NCBI RefSeq assembly: GCF_938045625.1
Contig: NZ_CALIAV010000025.1
Location: 1-33,473, forward strand
Reading direction: 5' to 3'
Length of the DNA: 33,473 nucleotides
DNA from: an uncultured Campylobacter sp.
GTDB lineage: Bacteria; Campylobacterota; Campylobacteria; Campylobacterales; Campylobacteraceae
Shown here: one piece after another, positions 1 through 7,046 of the stretch
How the letters are laid out: every line of letters begins with the position of its first letter
Position numbering within the stretch: the stretch's first letter is position 1
Notes under the pieces: generated by a model
Database searches by the model: none
The model's input: the letters and a program-made list of their open reading frames with translations, nothing else
Told to the model about the DNA's origin: nothing
Position numbers and translations under genes: made by a program

Positions 1-491
1 GCATAATACGCGCTCTCGTTCGGCTGCAATTTAAAAAGCTCGCCCAGATACGGGTACAAAAGCGGTGCAAACTCGAGACTTGCCGCAGCGATGACCTCTT
101 CGGCGTTTTTCCAGCGCGCGCTCTTTTCATCTCTGCCGCGTTGCCGTGCATTTTTGCTTGCGCTTTCGTTCACCCGCGCCGAACGCGCATTCTCTCCCAT
201 CTGTGCCGCGCTTTCGCTCTGCTTCGTTTCGCGCCCCTCTGCCGCCTCTTCGCGCAAAATTTTAACCGCCGTAGCGATCAAAGCTTTAAAATCATCCTCG
301 CCTACGTAGCCCAGAGCGTCCTTTAGCAGCGTACCGCCCTCTTGCTGCCCGCGCAGCAGGCTGTCCGCTAGCGTAAAATACGCTGCCTCGTCGCCTTGCA
401 GCCGCCAAAACCGCTCGTATAAATCTGGCACTCTAAAGCCGTCACGTTCGAAATCTCGCGCTAAATTTAGTGCCTCGTCCCGCTTGCCCAT
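1..491 (-). CDS. Unrecognised protein, 5' part only (runs off the window edge)
   Basis: An open frame runs from ATG at 491 to the left edge with no stop, so about 163 N-terminal residues are visible. A good ribosome site (AAAGGA) lies about 8 bases upstream of the ATG. The first 80 residues look like a soluble helical protein (it begins MGKRDEALNLARDFERDG). Residues about 80-130 form a low-complexity stretch rich in Glu, Arg, Ala, Ser and Asn. After this the order returns (EVIAAASLEFAPLLYPYLGE). I see no signal peptide and no membrane segment. I do not recognise the family. The strand and start are well supported; the function is unknown. Confidence 0.7.
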   Translation of the reverse strand, partial: MGKRDEALNLARDFERDGFRVPDLYERFWRLQGDEAAYFTLADSLLRGQQEGGTLLKDALGYVGEDDFKALIATAVKILREEAAEGRETKQSESAAQMGENARSARVNESASKNARQRGRDEKSARWKNAEEVIAAASLEFAPLLYPYLGELFKLQPNESAYY

Positions 492-657
492 ACTTATTTT
501 CCTTTATAGTTTTATCGCAAATTTTACCAGGATTTATCTTGCTTTTGCGCCAAATTTAAAGCCATCGGTTGCGGAAAGATTAAGCATTAAGATAATTCAA
601 GAATCATGCGGATTAGGCGATACGAAAACCAAATTTCATCTCGCAAAACCGCAAATC

Positions 658-693
658 AAACCTGCTTAAATTCGACGCCATAAAAGCAGGTTT
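658..693. terminator. Inverted repeat between the kinase gene and the next gene
   Basis: Perfect 10-bp arms (AAACCTGCTT at 658-667 and AAGCAGGTTT at 684-693) with a 16-base loop lie 38 bases past the kinase stop codon. No clear U-run follows on the minus strand, so termination is plausible but not certain. Confidence 0.4.
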
Positions 694-730
694 AAATTTA
701 CGGTTCAAAAACCGACCTTGCGCCGCCCCC

Positions 731-1903
731 TTAAATTTTCGTCGCACTCCCGCCAAACTCCACGCGAAACTCTGTTAGCCCTCCGCCGCTTTTACACGAG
801 ATTTTAAACCCAAGCTCCTTGCAAAAGGTTTTAACGATATGAAGCCCGATACCAAAACCGCCGTTTCGCTCGTCAAACCGCGTGTAAAGATCAAAAATCC
901 GCGGCAAATTTTCCTTCGCGATGCCTGCGCCGCTGTTTGAGATCACGAGCGCGCCAGGGGTTAAATTTACGCTTACCGAGCCGTTTTCGTCGCAGTATTT
1001 TATGGCGTTACTTAGTAGATTGTCGATGATTTTTCGCGTTTTTTTATAGGATGAGCGTAGCTGCACCTCGGCGATTTGCATGCTTAAATTTATATTTTTT
1101 TGCTCCAAATTTAGCCCAAAATACCCGATCCGCTCGCGCAGCAGCTCGCTTAGGCTAAAGCTCGTCGCAGGGGCGTCATCTTTGCCGCTAAGCTTTACTA
1201 GCGTGAGGTCCTCATATAGCGTCGAGATCGTTTTGGAGGCGGTTTTTATGTTATTTAGGTATTTTTTCGGATCGGTTTCAAACATCTCTATACTCATCAA
1301 AATGACGCTAAGAGGCGTATTTATCTCGTGCGTCGTATCCCTGATAAAGCCGTTTAAAAAGTCGATGCGGCGGTAAAGCGGACGCAGCGAAAGACGGATG
1401 ATAAAATAAGCTATGATTAAAATAGCAAGCAGTATCATAAACGAGAAAAATATTATCTTGAGTTTTAGCGTGAGAATCGTAAACTCCGGATCTGCGACCT
1501 TGACGGCGACGTAGTACTCCTCCTCGCCGAGCCGATTTTTGAGATAAAACTGCACGACAGAGTTCGTTCCGTCCTTATACCTTTGCGGCATGCCCTCGCG
1601 CGGCTCAAAATCATCCTCAATCTCCTCACCCGTTTTTAAATTTACGGCAAAAGCCTCGACGTCGTCGAAATCATCGTCGTCTATCTCGCCGTTTTTTTGC
1701 AGTTTATTTTGCAGGTGATGCTGCAAATCTCGCACGATAAACACGTCGCGATCGAGTATAAAATGCTTCTCGCGCTCGTAAAACATCTGCGCGAAAAAGA
1801 CCAAGAATGCAGCGCTCGTGATAAAATAAAGCAAAAATATAGGTAAAATTTGACGGTCCGAAAGCGCTAGAAAGGCTTTTTTAATGGATTTTAGAAGGGA
1901 CAT
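731..1903 (-). CDS. Sensor histidine kinase of a two-component system
   Basis: Membrane sensor kinase, 390 aa. A first membrane segment (about residues 20-40) and a second (about 147-170) bracket a periplasmic domain of roughly 100 residues, which is strikingly acidic (a run of four Asp near residue 75). The H-box DTTHEINTPLSVIL places the phospho-accepting His at 192. The N-box DNLLSNAIKY is near 294-303, the G1 box NSGAGIAKENL near 323 and the G2-type FGIGLHIVKTF near 350-360, so the core is intact. It lies 138 bp downstream of an OmpR-type regulator on the same strand and presumably phosphorylates it. The signal is unknown; an acidic sensor domain would suit cations or cationic peptides, which is inference. 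Confidence 0.93.
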   Translation of the reverse strand: MSLLKSIKKAFLALSDRQILPIFLLYFITSAAFLVFFAQMFYEREKHFILDRDVFIVRDLQHHLQNKLQKNGEIDDDDFDDVEAFAVNLKTGEEIEDDFEPREGMPQRYKDGTNSVVQFYLKNRLGEEEYYVAVKVADPEFTILTLKLKIIFFSFMILLAILIIAYFIIRLSLRPLYRRIDFLNGFIRDTTHEINTPLSVILMSIEMFETDPKKYLNNIKTASKTISTLYEDLTLVKLSGKDDAPATSFSLSELLRERIGYFGLNLEQKNINLSMQIAEVQLRSSYKKTRKIIDNLLSNAIKYCDENGSVSVNLTPGALVISNSGAGIAKENLPRIFDLYTRFDERNGGFGIGLHIVKTFCKELGFKISCKSGGGLTEFRVEFGGSATKI

Positions 1904-2041
1904 TTGCCGCCTTTTGGATTAAACTTACGGGTATTTTGCGGATGTAAAATTTGAAGCCTAAAGCGGTAAAAGCTCTGCGCAAATTCGGATGAAAATTTAG
2001 ACCGATACCTTACTCTTTGTCTCCTAGCGACCGCGAAAAGC

Positions 2042-2704
2042 TTAAACATATTTATAGCCTAGCTTTGAGGCGCTCACGATACGCTCTTTGCCTAAAATTT
2101 TACGTAGCTCTGCGATATAAACGCGCAAACTAAGCTCGCTAGGACTCTCGTCGTAGTCCCAAATTTGAGAATAAATCTCGTCTCTACTTAAAAATTTATC
2201 CTGATTTTTTAGCAAAAGCGCGAGTAACCTGGACTGCTTTTTAGGCATCGATACGGCCTTGTCATCGCGAAATAGCAAACCCTGATTCATATCAAAGCCC
2301 AAATTTTCGCCCAGATTTACCAGTTCGTTTTTGTTATGCACGAAGGTGCGTTTTAGCAAATTTTGCACGCGCAGATGTAGCTCTTTTAGCTCAAACGGCT
2401 TTTTGATGTAGTCGTCGCAGCCGCTAGTAAAGCCGGTTTGCACGTCGTCAAGCGTATTTAGCGAGGTCGTAAATATACAAGGCGTATTTTTGCCCGCGTT
2501 TCGCAGCTCCCGAAGTAGCGCAAAGCCGCTGCCACCGATGATCTTGACGTCAAATATCCAAAGATCGAAGTTGCTTTCATAAGCCAAATTTAACGCATCG
2601 TCGTAGCTTTTCGCGCCCGCAGTCTCGTAGCCTTGCGCCTCCAGATACGCGCGCATCATCTCAAGCAGCATATTTTCGTCCTCGACGATCAAAATTTTAC
2701 TCAT
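2042..2704 (-). CDS. OmpR-family DNA-binding response regulator
   Basis: 220 aa, the usual family length. Receiver domain at residues 1-115 with acidic pocket (E8, D9), phospho-acceptor Asp52 (IFDVKI), Thr79/Thr80 and Lys102 (YIKKPF). A winged-helix effector domain follows (about 125-220), with SRDEIYSQIW and the recognition-helix region LSLRVYIAELRKILG. It is the first gene of a regulator-kinase pair read on the minus strand. A TATAAT on the same strand at 2762-2767 gives a leader of about 50 bases. The neighbouring DUF1104 and M23 peptidase genes are possible targets, which is inference. Confidence 0.94.
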   Translation of the reverse strand: MSKILIVEDENMLLEMMRAYLEAQGYETAGAKSYDDALNLAYESNFDLWIFDVKIIGGSGFALLRELRNAGKNTPCIFTTSLNTLDDVQTGFTSGCDDYIKKPFELKELHLRVQNLLKRTFVHNKNELVNLGENLGFDMNQGLLFRDDKAVSMPKKQSRLLALLLKNQDKFLSRDEIYSQIWDYDESPSELSLRVYIAELRKILGKERIVSASKLGYKYV

Positions 2705-2761
2705 TTTCGCTCCGTTTTTGTTTGCTTTTGTCGTTTTACGGCGTTTTATCCGCTTGATCTT

Positions 2762-2767
2762 ATTATA
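2762..2767 (-). promoter_or_regulatory. -10 box of the two-component operon
   Basis: Perfect TATAAT on the minus strand (ATTATA on plus), 58 bases before the response regulator ATG, in an AT-rich stretch. No clear -35, as is usual for Campylobacter sigma-70 promoters. Confidence 0.6.
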
Positions 2768-2921
2768 TCTGTCGGCGCGGCTTTACGCTAAATTTTTCGC
2801 CAAACATCTCAAATTTGCGTTAAATTTACCCACATGCGCTCAAATTTAGCCGCAAACAGATCCTGCGTAAATTTATCAAATTTCATCTAAATTTGAAGGT
2901 AAAATTTCATAAATTTATAAG

Positions 2922-2948
2922 TTCGAGCCTCCAAAAAGGAAGCTCGAA
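2922..2948. terminator. Hairpin terminator after the DUF1104 gene
   Basis: 11-bp stem with one G-U pair (arms 2922-2932 and 2938-2948) and a 5-base loop, five bases beyond the minus-strand stop codon. The U-rich tail is better on the plus strand (TTTTATTATTT), but position suggests that it ends the minus-strand DUF1104 transcript and insulates the two-component genes. Confidence 0.65.
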
Positions 2949-2953
2949 TTTTA

Positions 2954-3442
2954 TTATTTCATCGGCTGTTTTGGGCCCTTGTAGCCGCCAGCTTGATTGC
3001 AATCTCCGGCATTTGCACAGTCCTGCGCCATCATGCCTTTACCGCCGTGCTTAAAACCGCCCTTAAAATCGTGTTTAAATTTCTTATGCAGATCGTCGTC
3101 GTGATCTTTTAGCTCAATATCAAGCCTTTTAGCCTCCGCCACGCTTAGCGAGCCAACCTTGTCATTGTAGCTTTTGCGAAAATCCTGCATGAAATTTTGC
3201 CTATCGGCGACGCTCATAGCATCCATTTTCTTTACTATCTCGGCTTTTAGTCCGCGCTTAACCTCTTTTGCCTCGTATCTTAGCTTGCCAGCGCGTTTGT
3301 CTATCTCAAACGCTACCTCGCTAAGCGTCTTAGCATCGGCATTTGCGACCATTTTATAAAGCTCGTCGTTCGTGCTATTTTCAAGCGAAGCGGCAAAAAG
3401 CCCGCCCGCAACCAACATACTAATCAAAACTACTTTTTTCAT
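2954..3442 (-). CDS. DUF1104-family secreted protein with a metal-binding-like tail
   Basis: 162 aa. N-terminal signal peptide (MKKVVLISMLVAGGLFAASL, cleavage probably near residue 18), so periplasmic. The core (about 20-110) is helical and charged and looks like DUF1104, a family I know mainly from Campylobacter and Helicobacter. The tail is unusual: His at 114, 119, 124 and 132 among many Asp and Lys, then Cys142 and Cys148 in a Gly-rich end. That composition suggests metal binding or a disulfide, but this is inference. The ribosome site AAAGGAG is strong. It sits 54 bp after an M23 peptidase gene on the same strand, so they may be co-transcribed, and it ends at a hairpin. Regulation by the adjacent two-component system is possible. 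Confidence 0.82.
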   Translation of the reverse strand: MKKVVLISMLVAGGLFAASLENSTNDELYKMVANADAKTLSEVAFEIDKRAGKLRYEAKEVKRGLKAEIVKKMDAMSVADRQNFMQDFRKSYNDKVGSLSVAEAKRLDIELKDHDDDLHKKFKHDFKGGFKHGGKGMMAQDCANAGDCNQAGGYKGPKQPMK

Positions 3443-3496
3443 TTTCTCTCCTTTAAAAAGATGAGCGAAGTTTAAAGAAAAGTCGTGAAAAAAATG

Positions 3497-4336
3497 TTAA
3501 TTTAAAATTTCGTTGATTTTTTTTACGAAATTTAGCGGATTTACCTGTACGCCGCCCGCGATCACGCCAAAGTGCAGGTGCGGCCCGCTCACTCGCCCAC
3601 TAGAGCCGCTAAGCGCGATGATATCGCCTTTTTTGACGCTTTGTCCGACTTTGACGTTTAGCGCGCTTAGATGGTAGTACTGTGTGTAAATGCCCTCGCC
3701 GTGGTCTATAACCACAGACCCGCCAGCATAGTAGCGATCTTTTGCGATGACGACTACGCCATCGTTTGCTGCGATTACAGACGTGCCGACCGCCGCTCTA
3801 AAATCCGTGCCCCCGTGATAGCTTTTTAAAGTGCCATTAAATACGCGCGCAGTACCGAACGGGCTCGTGATCGCAGAACTCATCGGCAGGATAAATTTGG
3901 AGTTAAATTTTAACCCGACGTTAGCAGTGGCATAGATTTTATTCGCCTCCTCGCGCTCCTCCTCGATACGCTTTAGTACCTCTTTTGGAGGCGTCACCTT
4001 GCTGCCCTCGACGGTTATTTTTTCTTTTTTGTATTCGCCCTCTACGATCTTAAAAACCATCGTCTCATCGCCGCCTTTAAGCCCGTTTATTAGCTTGATC
4101 TCGCCTTTTTGGCGGTATCCCGCGGAAACGATGGCAAATTTTAAATTTTCATCCCCTGGCACGTTAAGCCAGCGCTTTTTCTTGCCATCGATGCTTAAAT
4201 TTCCTGCAAATTTCGCCTCCACCCGCACTATCTCCACGTCGCCATTTACGATAGTCTGAGTTTCGCTCGGCACACCAGCCTGCTCTTTTGCGCTCAAATT
4301 TAAACAAATCAAAACGGCTAAAATAATTTTTTTCAT
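3497..4336 (-). CDS. Secreted M23 (LytM-type) peptidoglycan endopeptidase
   Basis: 279 aa. Signal peptide at residues 1-16, an N-terminal beta-rich region (about 25-115), a short charged helix (about 118-135) and a C-terminal M23 domain (about 145-275). The zinc and catalytic motifs are complete: HGGTD (H174, D178), H222 in QYYHLSAL, and GPHLHF (H253, H255). Such enzymes cut peptide cross-links in the periplasm and in this group shape helical cells; the Helicobacter Csd and Campylobacter Pgp proteins are relatives by family. Which one this matches cannot be settled by eye. Ribosome site AAAGGATG precedes the ATG. It is divergent from the SYLF gene across a 92-bp spacer. Confidence 0.9.
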   Translation of the reverse strand: MKKIILAVLICLNLSAKEQAGVPSETQTIVNGDVEIVRVEAKFAGNLSIDGKKKRWLNVPGDENLKFAIVSAGYRQKGEIKLINGLKGGDETMVFKIVEGEYKKEKITVEGSKVTPPKEVLKRIEEEREEANKIYATANVGLKFNSKFILPMSSAITSPFGTARVFNGTLKSYHGGTDFRAAVGTSVIAANDGVVVIAKDRYYAGGSVVIDHGEGIYTQYYHLSALNVKVGQSVKKGDIIALSGSSGRVSGPHLHFGVIAGGVQVNPLNFVKKINEILN

Positions 4337-4390
4337 TTACATCCTTTACGTAAATTTAACGAATAATTTTTAAATTTAATAAAAAAATAC

Positions 4391-4396
4391 TATAAT
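4391..4396 (+). promoter_or_regulatory. -10 box of the SYLF gene
   Basis: Perfect TATAAT 33 bases before the chosen ATG (4429), preceded by an A/T-rich tract. This short leader supports the ATG at 4429 over the GTG at 4402. Confidence 0.65.
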
Positions 4397-4428
4397 AGCG
4401 GGTGAATTTTACGAAAAAGGAAACAAAA

Positions 4429-5094
4429 ATGAAAATATTTTTAAAGCTTGCCGCTTGCGCGCTTTTGCTCGGTCAGCTTGCTTATGCGGATTTTACGCAA
4501 AATCAAAAAGTACGAACTTCATTTGATATCTTAAACGATTTGGGCTCTAGAAAACTGCTAAATTTAAAAGATACTAGTGAAATAAGAGGCATCATGGTCA
4601 TCCCTGAAGTAGTTAGCGGCGGGCTAGTCGTAACGACTCATACTGGAGACGGTATATTCGTCGGCAGAAACGACGAAAATGAATGGAGTAGCCCTATATT
4701 TATAAATTTTAAAGGCGGCGGCATAGGCCTGCAGGGCGGCTATAAATCAACCGACCTTGTTGTACTTTTTAAATCAAGAAGGTCGTATGCTGGGCTAATA
4801 AACGGTAAAGGTCAAATAGATCTTAGCGCCGATGCCGTAGTGTTAGCGGCCGGCGAAAAAGCTGGCATAATGAGCGACCTGCCTGAAATTACGGCTTGGG
4901 CTACGCTTAGAGGTAAAAGTAGAGGCCTTTTTGCAGGCGTTAGCATAAATACCTCTTTGGTAGTCGTCGACAAGCAGGCTACGTATGATTATTACGATAG
5001 AATGTACGATATGGAGGACATCTACAACAACTCTCCGAAAGACTCAAGATATACAAAAACGCTAAAAGAAGTATTGAATAAATATTTTAAATAA
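4429..5094 (+). CDS. SYLF-domain (Ysc84-like) lipid-binding secreted protein
   Basis: 221 aa from the ATG at 4429, chosen because it has AAAAAGGA upstream and gives a clean signal peptide (MKIFLKLAACALLLGQLAYA). The in-frame GTG at 4402 would spoil that signal. The mature protein shows the SYLF pattern: IRGIMVIPEVVSGGLVV, GDGIFVGRN, a glycine-rich GGGIGLQGGYKSTDLVVLF, and a C-terminal YDYYDRMYDMEDIY stretch. SYLF domains bind phosphoinositides in eukaryotes; bacterial members are periplasmic or envelope proteins of unclear role. It is monocistronic, with its own TATAAT, and ends against a hairpin shared with the convergent 69-aa gene. Confidence 0.88.
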   Translation: MKIFLKLAACALLLGQLAYADFTQNQKVRTSFDILNDLGSRKLLNLKDTSEIRGIMVIPEVVSGGLVVTTHTGDGIFVGRNDENEWSSPIFINFKGGGIGLQGGYKSTDLVVLFKSRRSYAGLINGKGQIDLSADAVVLAAGEKAGIMSDLPEITAWATLRGKSRGLFAGVSINTSLVVVDKQATYDYYDRMYDMEDIYNNSPKDSRYTKTLKEVLNKYFK

Positions 5095-5101
5095 TTAAAA
5101 G

Positions 5102-5133
5102 GAAAAAACGGTTTGGCCTAGCGGCTAAACCGT
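5102..5133 (-). terminator. Strong hairpin terminator between convergent genes
   Basis: 11-bp stem (5108-5118 with 5123-5133, one G-U pair) and TAGC loop. Read on the minus strand it is followed by six T, a classic intrinsic terminator for the 69-aa gene, whose stop codon lies inside the stem. It lies 13 bases past the SYLF stop and could also block plus-strand reading, though without a U-run there. Confidence 0.8.
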
Positions 5134-5334
5134 ATAAAGAGAGACGAATCTCTTTTTGTTGATTGGCGAAAACTGCGTCATATATTCAAACGCTTCTTCA
5201 TAGTCTCCGTCCGTGTATTTTGCGACCTCTTCGATAAGCTCGAAAAGCTCTTCATCGTCAAGCGATTCAAAGTTACCTCGGTTTTCCAAAACCTCTAGCA
5301 AAACCGCTTCAAGCTCTAGCTCGTCGTACGTCAT
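5125..5334 (-). CDS. Small acidic protein of unknown function
   Basis: 69 aa, starting MTYDELELEAVLLEVLEN. It is very acidic in the first 50 residues (many Glu and Asp, few basic residues) and has no signal peptide or membrane segment; it would fold as short helices. Ribosome site AAGGGAAG lies just upstream of the ATG. A proper terminator overlapping its stop codon supports a real transcript. It is divergent from the Fur-family gene across 160 bp. I do not recognise a family. Confidence 0.65.
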   Translation of the reverse strand: MTYDELELEAVLLEVLENRGNFESLDDEELFELIEEVAKYTDGDYEEAFEYMTQFSPINKKRFVSLYTV

Positions 5335-5453
5335 GGCTTCCCTTTTAAATTTTTTGCGGAATTATGCCAAAATAACCTTTATAACCGCTTAGTCAAAATC
5401 CCCATTTTTTGAGAATTGGTCTTAAATTTATCGCATTATCAGCTTTTTTTTAC

Positions 5454-5459
5454 TATAAT
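5454..5459 (+). promoter_or_regulatory. -10 box of the Fur-family regulator gene
   Basis: Perfect TATAAT after a T-rich tract, 36 bases before the ATG at 5495. The divergent 160-bp spacer must also hold the promoter of the 69-aa gene. Confidence 0.6.
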
Positions 5460-5494
5460 AAAAATTAATTTTAATCGGCTGAAACGGCGGCAAA

Positions 5495-5932
5495 ATGCAC
5501 ACTTTTGATAAATTTTATATGAAATTTTTAGAGCTTTTACGGGATTACGGATATAAAAATTCCGCTGCAAAAGAGCAAATTTTAAAAATTTTATTTTCCA
5601 GCGACGAGCACCTTAGTGCGAGCGAAATACAAAATAAGATCAAAAGCGAATTTAGACGAAACGTTAGCCTCACGGCGATTTATCAGTTTTTAAATTTTTT
5701 GCAGGATTTCGGACTCGTTCTTAGCTTTGAAGAGAACGGGATAAATAAATTCGAGCTAAATTTAAAGTCGCATCACGACCATCTAATCTGCATAAAATGC
5801 GGCGCGGCGGAGAGTTTTTTCGATAAATATATAGAAGAAAAACAAGAGCAAATTTGTCAAATTTCGGGCTTCAAACTCGAAGGTCATGCGATGATTTTAT
5901 ACGGAATTTGTCCAAAGTGCCAAAACAAATAG
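5495..5932 (+). CDS. Fur-family metal-responsive repressor, divergent recognition helix
   Basis: 145 aa, standard family length. An N-terminal winged helix (about 10-85) is followed by the dimerisation domain with the metal motif HHDH (93-96), and two CxxC pairs (C99/C102 and C139/C142) that normally hold structural zinc. His131 is in the expected C-terminal position. The recognition helix reads SLTAIYQFLNFLQ, where most Fur, Zur and PerR proteins have Y-R-T-L; Gln64-Phe65 replaces Arg-Thr. It may therefore read a different operator from the housekeeping Fur. It lies directly upstream of the HMA/P-type ATPase operon, with a palindrome between them (5949-5969), and is likely to control it. Fur, PerR or Zur identity cannot be separated by eye. 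Confidence 0.9.
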   Translation: MHTFDKFYMKFLELLRDYGYKNSAAKEQILKILFSSDEHLSASEIQNKIKSEFRRNVSLTAIYQFLNFLQDFGLVLSFEENGINKFELNLKSHHDHLICIKCGAAESFFDKYIEEKQEQICQISGFKLEGHAMILYGICPKCQNK

Positions 5933-5948
5933 CCTATTTTGCGCCTCT

Positions 5949-5969
5949 TTATCAAAAATGATTTGATAA
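5949..5969. promoter_or_regulatory. Candidate Fur-family operator
   Basis: Perfect inverted repeat TTATCAAA (5949-5956) / TTTGATAA (5962-5969) with a 5-base spacer. It is AT-rich, about the size of a Fur box, 73 bp before the HMA_2 gene and 16 bp after the regulator stop. A terminator is less likely: the stem is AT-only at its ends and no U-run follows. Confidence 0.5.
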
Positions 5970-6041
5970 CGATATGCAAAAAAGTTTCAGTTAAATTTAA
6001 GCGTAGCAAATAGATAATACGCCAAAAAATAAAGGAGAAAC

Positions 6042-6383
6042 ATGAGCGCAGCGCCACATATACCATCGGAGTTAGTCTTACGCATAGCTTCGTATTTCAC
6101 GCCGATCCACCACGTCGCAGGCCGCCTAAGAGTCCGCGTCAGCAGCGATATCAAAAAAGAAGCGGACAGCTTGCCGTTAGAAAAAATAGATCAAACGATA
6201 AAGCAAATAGACGGCATAAAAAACGTCAAATTTAACAAGCTAATCGGCTCGGCTACGATAGAGTACGACCACGAAATTTTCCCGAAAAAGATGTGGGACG
6301 ATCTGCTAAAAGGCGAAAATTTGCACGAGATCTCGGCTCTAATCAACAACCTAGCGCAAAAAGCTACCGGCGGCGCAAGATGA
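6042..6383 (+). CDS. HMA_2-like metal-associated domain protein
   Basis: 113 aa. The middle has the beta-alpha-beta layout of a heavy-metal-associated domain: GRLRVRVSSD, a helix (LEKIDQTIKQIDGIK), then NVKFNKLIGSATIEYDHE. The usual CxxC copper motif is absent; His23 and His24 stand just before the first strand (PIHHVAGRLRVR). It therefore fits the HMA_2 type, often seen beside transport ATPases. It is probably cytosolic or membrane-peripheral and may deliver metal to, or regulate, the ATPase five genes on. Ribosome site AAAGGAG. Its stop overlaps the next ATG by four bases (ATGA), showing translational coupling. It is the first gene of the operon. Confidence 0.8.
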   Translation: MSAAPHIPSELVLRIASYFTPIHHVAGRLRVRVSSDIKKEADSLPLEKIDQTIKQIDGIKNVKFNKLIGSATIEYDHEIFPKKMWDDLLKGENLHEISALINNLAQKATGGAR

Positions 6384-7024
6384 ACGAGGAGCTAAAGCAA
6401 GCCGCAAATGCGGTGTTTTTACTAGAGTCGCAGGGGGTAAAATTTTACGAAAACGTCTGCAAAAAAGATGAAATTTTCGATCAAATTTTAGCCGTTAGGC
6501 AAAGCGGGCTAGAGCTTTTAAAGCCTTATGCAGATCAGGCCGACCCGCAAGTTTTTTACGCTTTAGCGTGCGAGGATCTTGACGCTTGCTTTATAAAAGC
6601 CCTAAACTACGAACTTGAGTTAAATGCGTTTTATGAAAATTTGACCGATAGCCTTGGTGATGAAAACTTTAAAGACGTCTGCTTTAGGCTTTGGGCGACG
6701 TCAAATAACGAATATATCCCGGCTCTAAAAGCAAAGCTAGCTCAAATTTTGTCAGTGCGGCTTGAAGGCGCTAGCAACGCCAAAGATGAGCAAGCGCAAA
6801 CGGCACAAAATCAAAGCGAAAATATCTTAAACGCTTTTGATCCAAGTAGCTTTAATCAAATCAGCCAAACGCTAGAGCGCATAAGCTCCGGACAAGGCGG
6901 CAAAGATGACGTAGTCGCACTTTTAAATAACCCGAATTTTTCATTTTTCGGCGGACTGGCGCTGGGCGGACTAGCTAGTATGATGCTAAGTAAAAATTTA
7001 GACAAAAACAAAGATAAAGAATAA
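6380..7024 (+). CDS. Ferritin-like helical protein with C-terminal glycine-zipper anchor
   Basis: 214 aa from the ATG overlapping the previous stop; longer upstream starts lie inside the HMA_2 gene. Residues 1-125 form a four-helix pattern like the rubrerythrin/ferritin fold: ESQGVKFYEN in helix 1, ALNYELELNAFYENLTDSL in helix 3 and FRLWATSNNEYIPALKAKL in helix 4. Where a di-iron protein has E-x-x-H in helix 4, this reads E-Y-I-P, and helix 2 shows no E-x-x-H either, so the iron site is incomplete or altered. A Gln/Ser/Asn linker (130-185) leads to a hydrophobic glycine-zipper (FFGGLALGGLASMML, about 189-203) and a Lys/Asp tail. It probably anchors a ferritin-like head to a membrane. The assignment rests on pattern, not a search. 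Confidence 0.7.
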   Translation: MNEELKQAANAVFLLESQGVKFYENVCKKDEIFDQILAVRQSGLELLKPYADQADPQVFYALACEDLDACFIKALNYELELNAFYENLTDSLGDENFKDVCFRLWATSNNEYIPALKAKLAQILSVRLEGASNAKDEQAQTAQNQSENILNAFDPSSFNQISQTLERISSGQGGKDDVVALLNNPNFSFFGGLALGGLASMMLSKNLDKNKDKE

Positions 7025-7046
7025 AATTTAACACAAAGGATAAAAA

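Noticed and set aside
91..326. Two plus-strand open frames
   Set aside because: Antisense to the clear minus-strand frame from 491 to the window edge; Ser/Phe/Arg-rich shadow translations.
484..669. Plus-strand open frame of 61 codons
   Set aside because: No ribosome site, biased composition, and it covers the spacer and hairpin behind the kinase gene.
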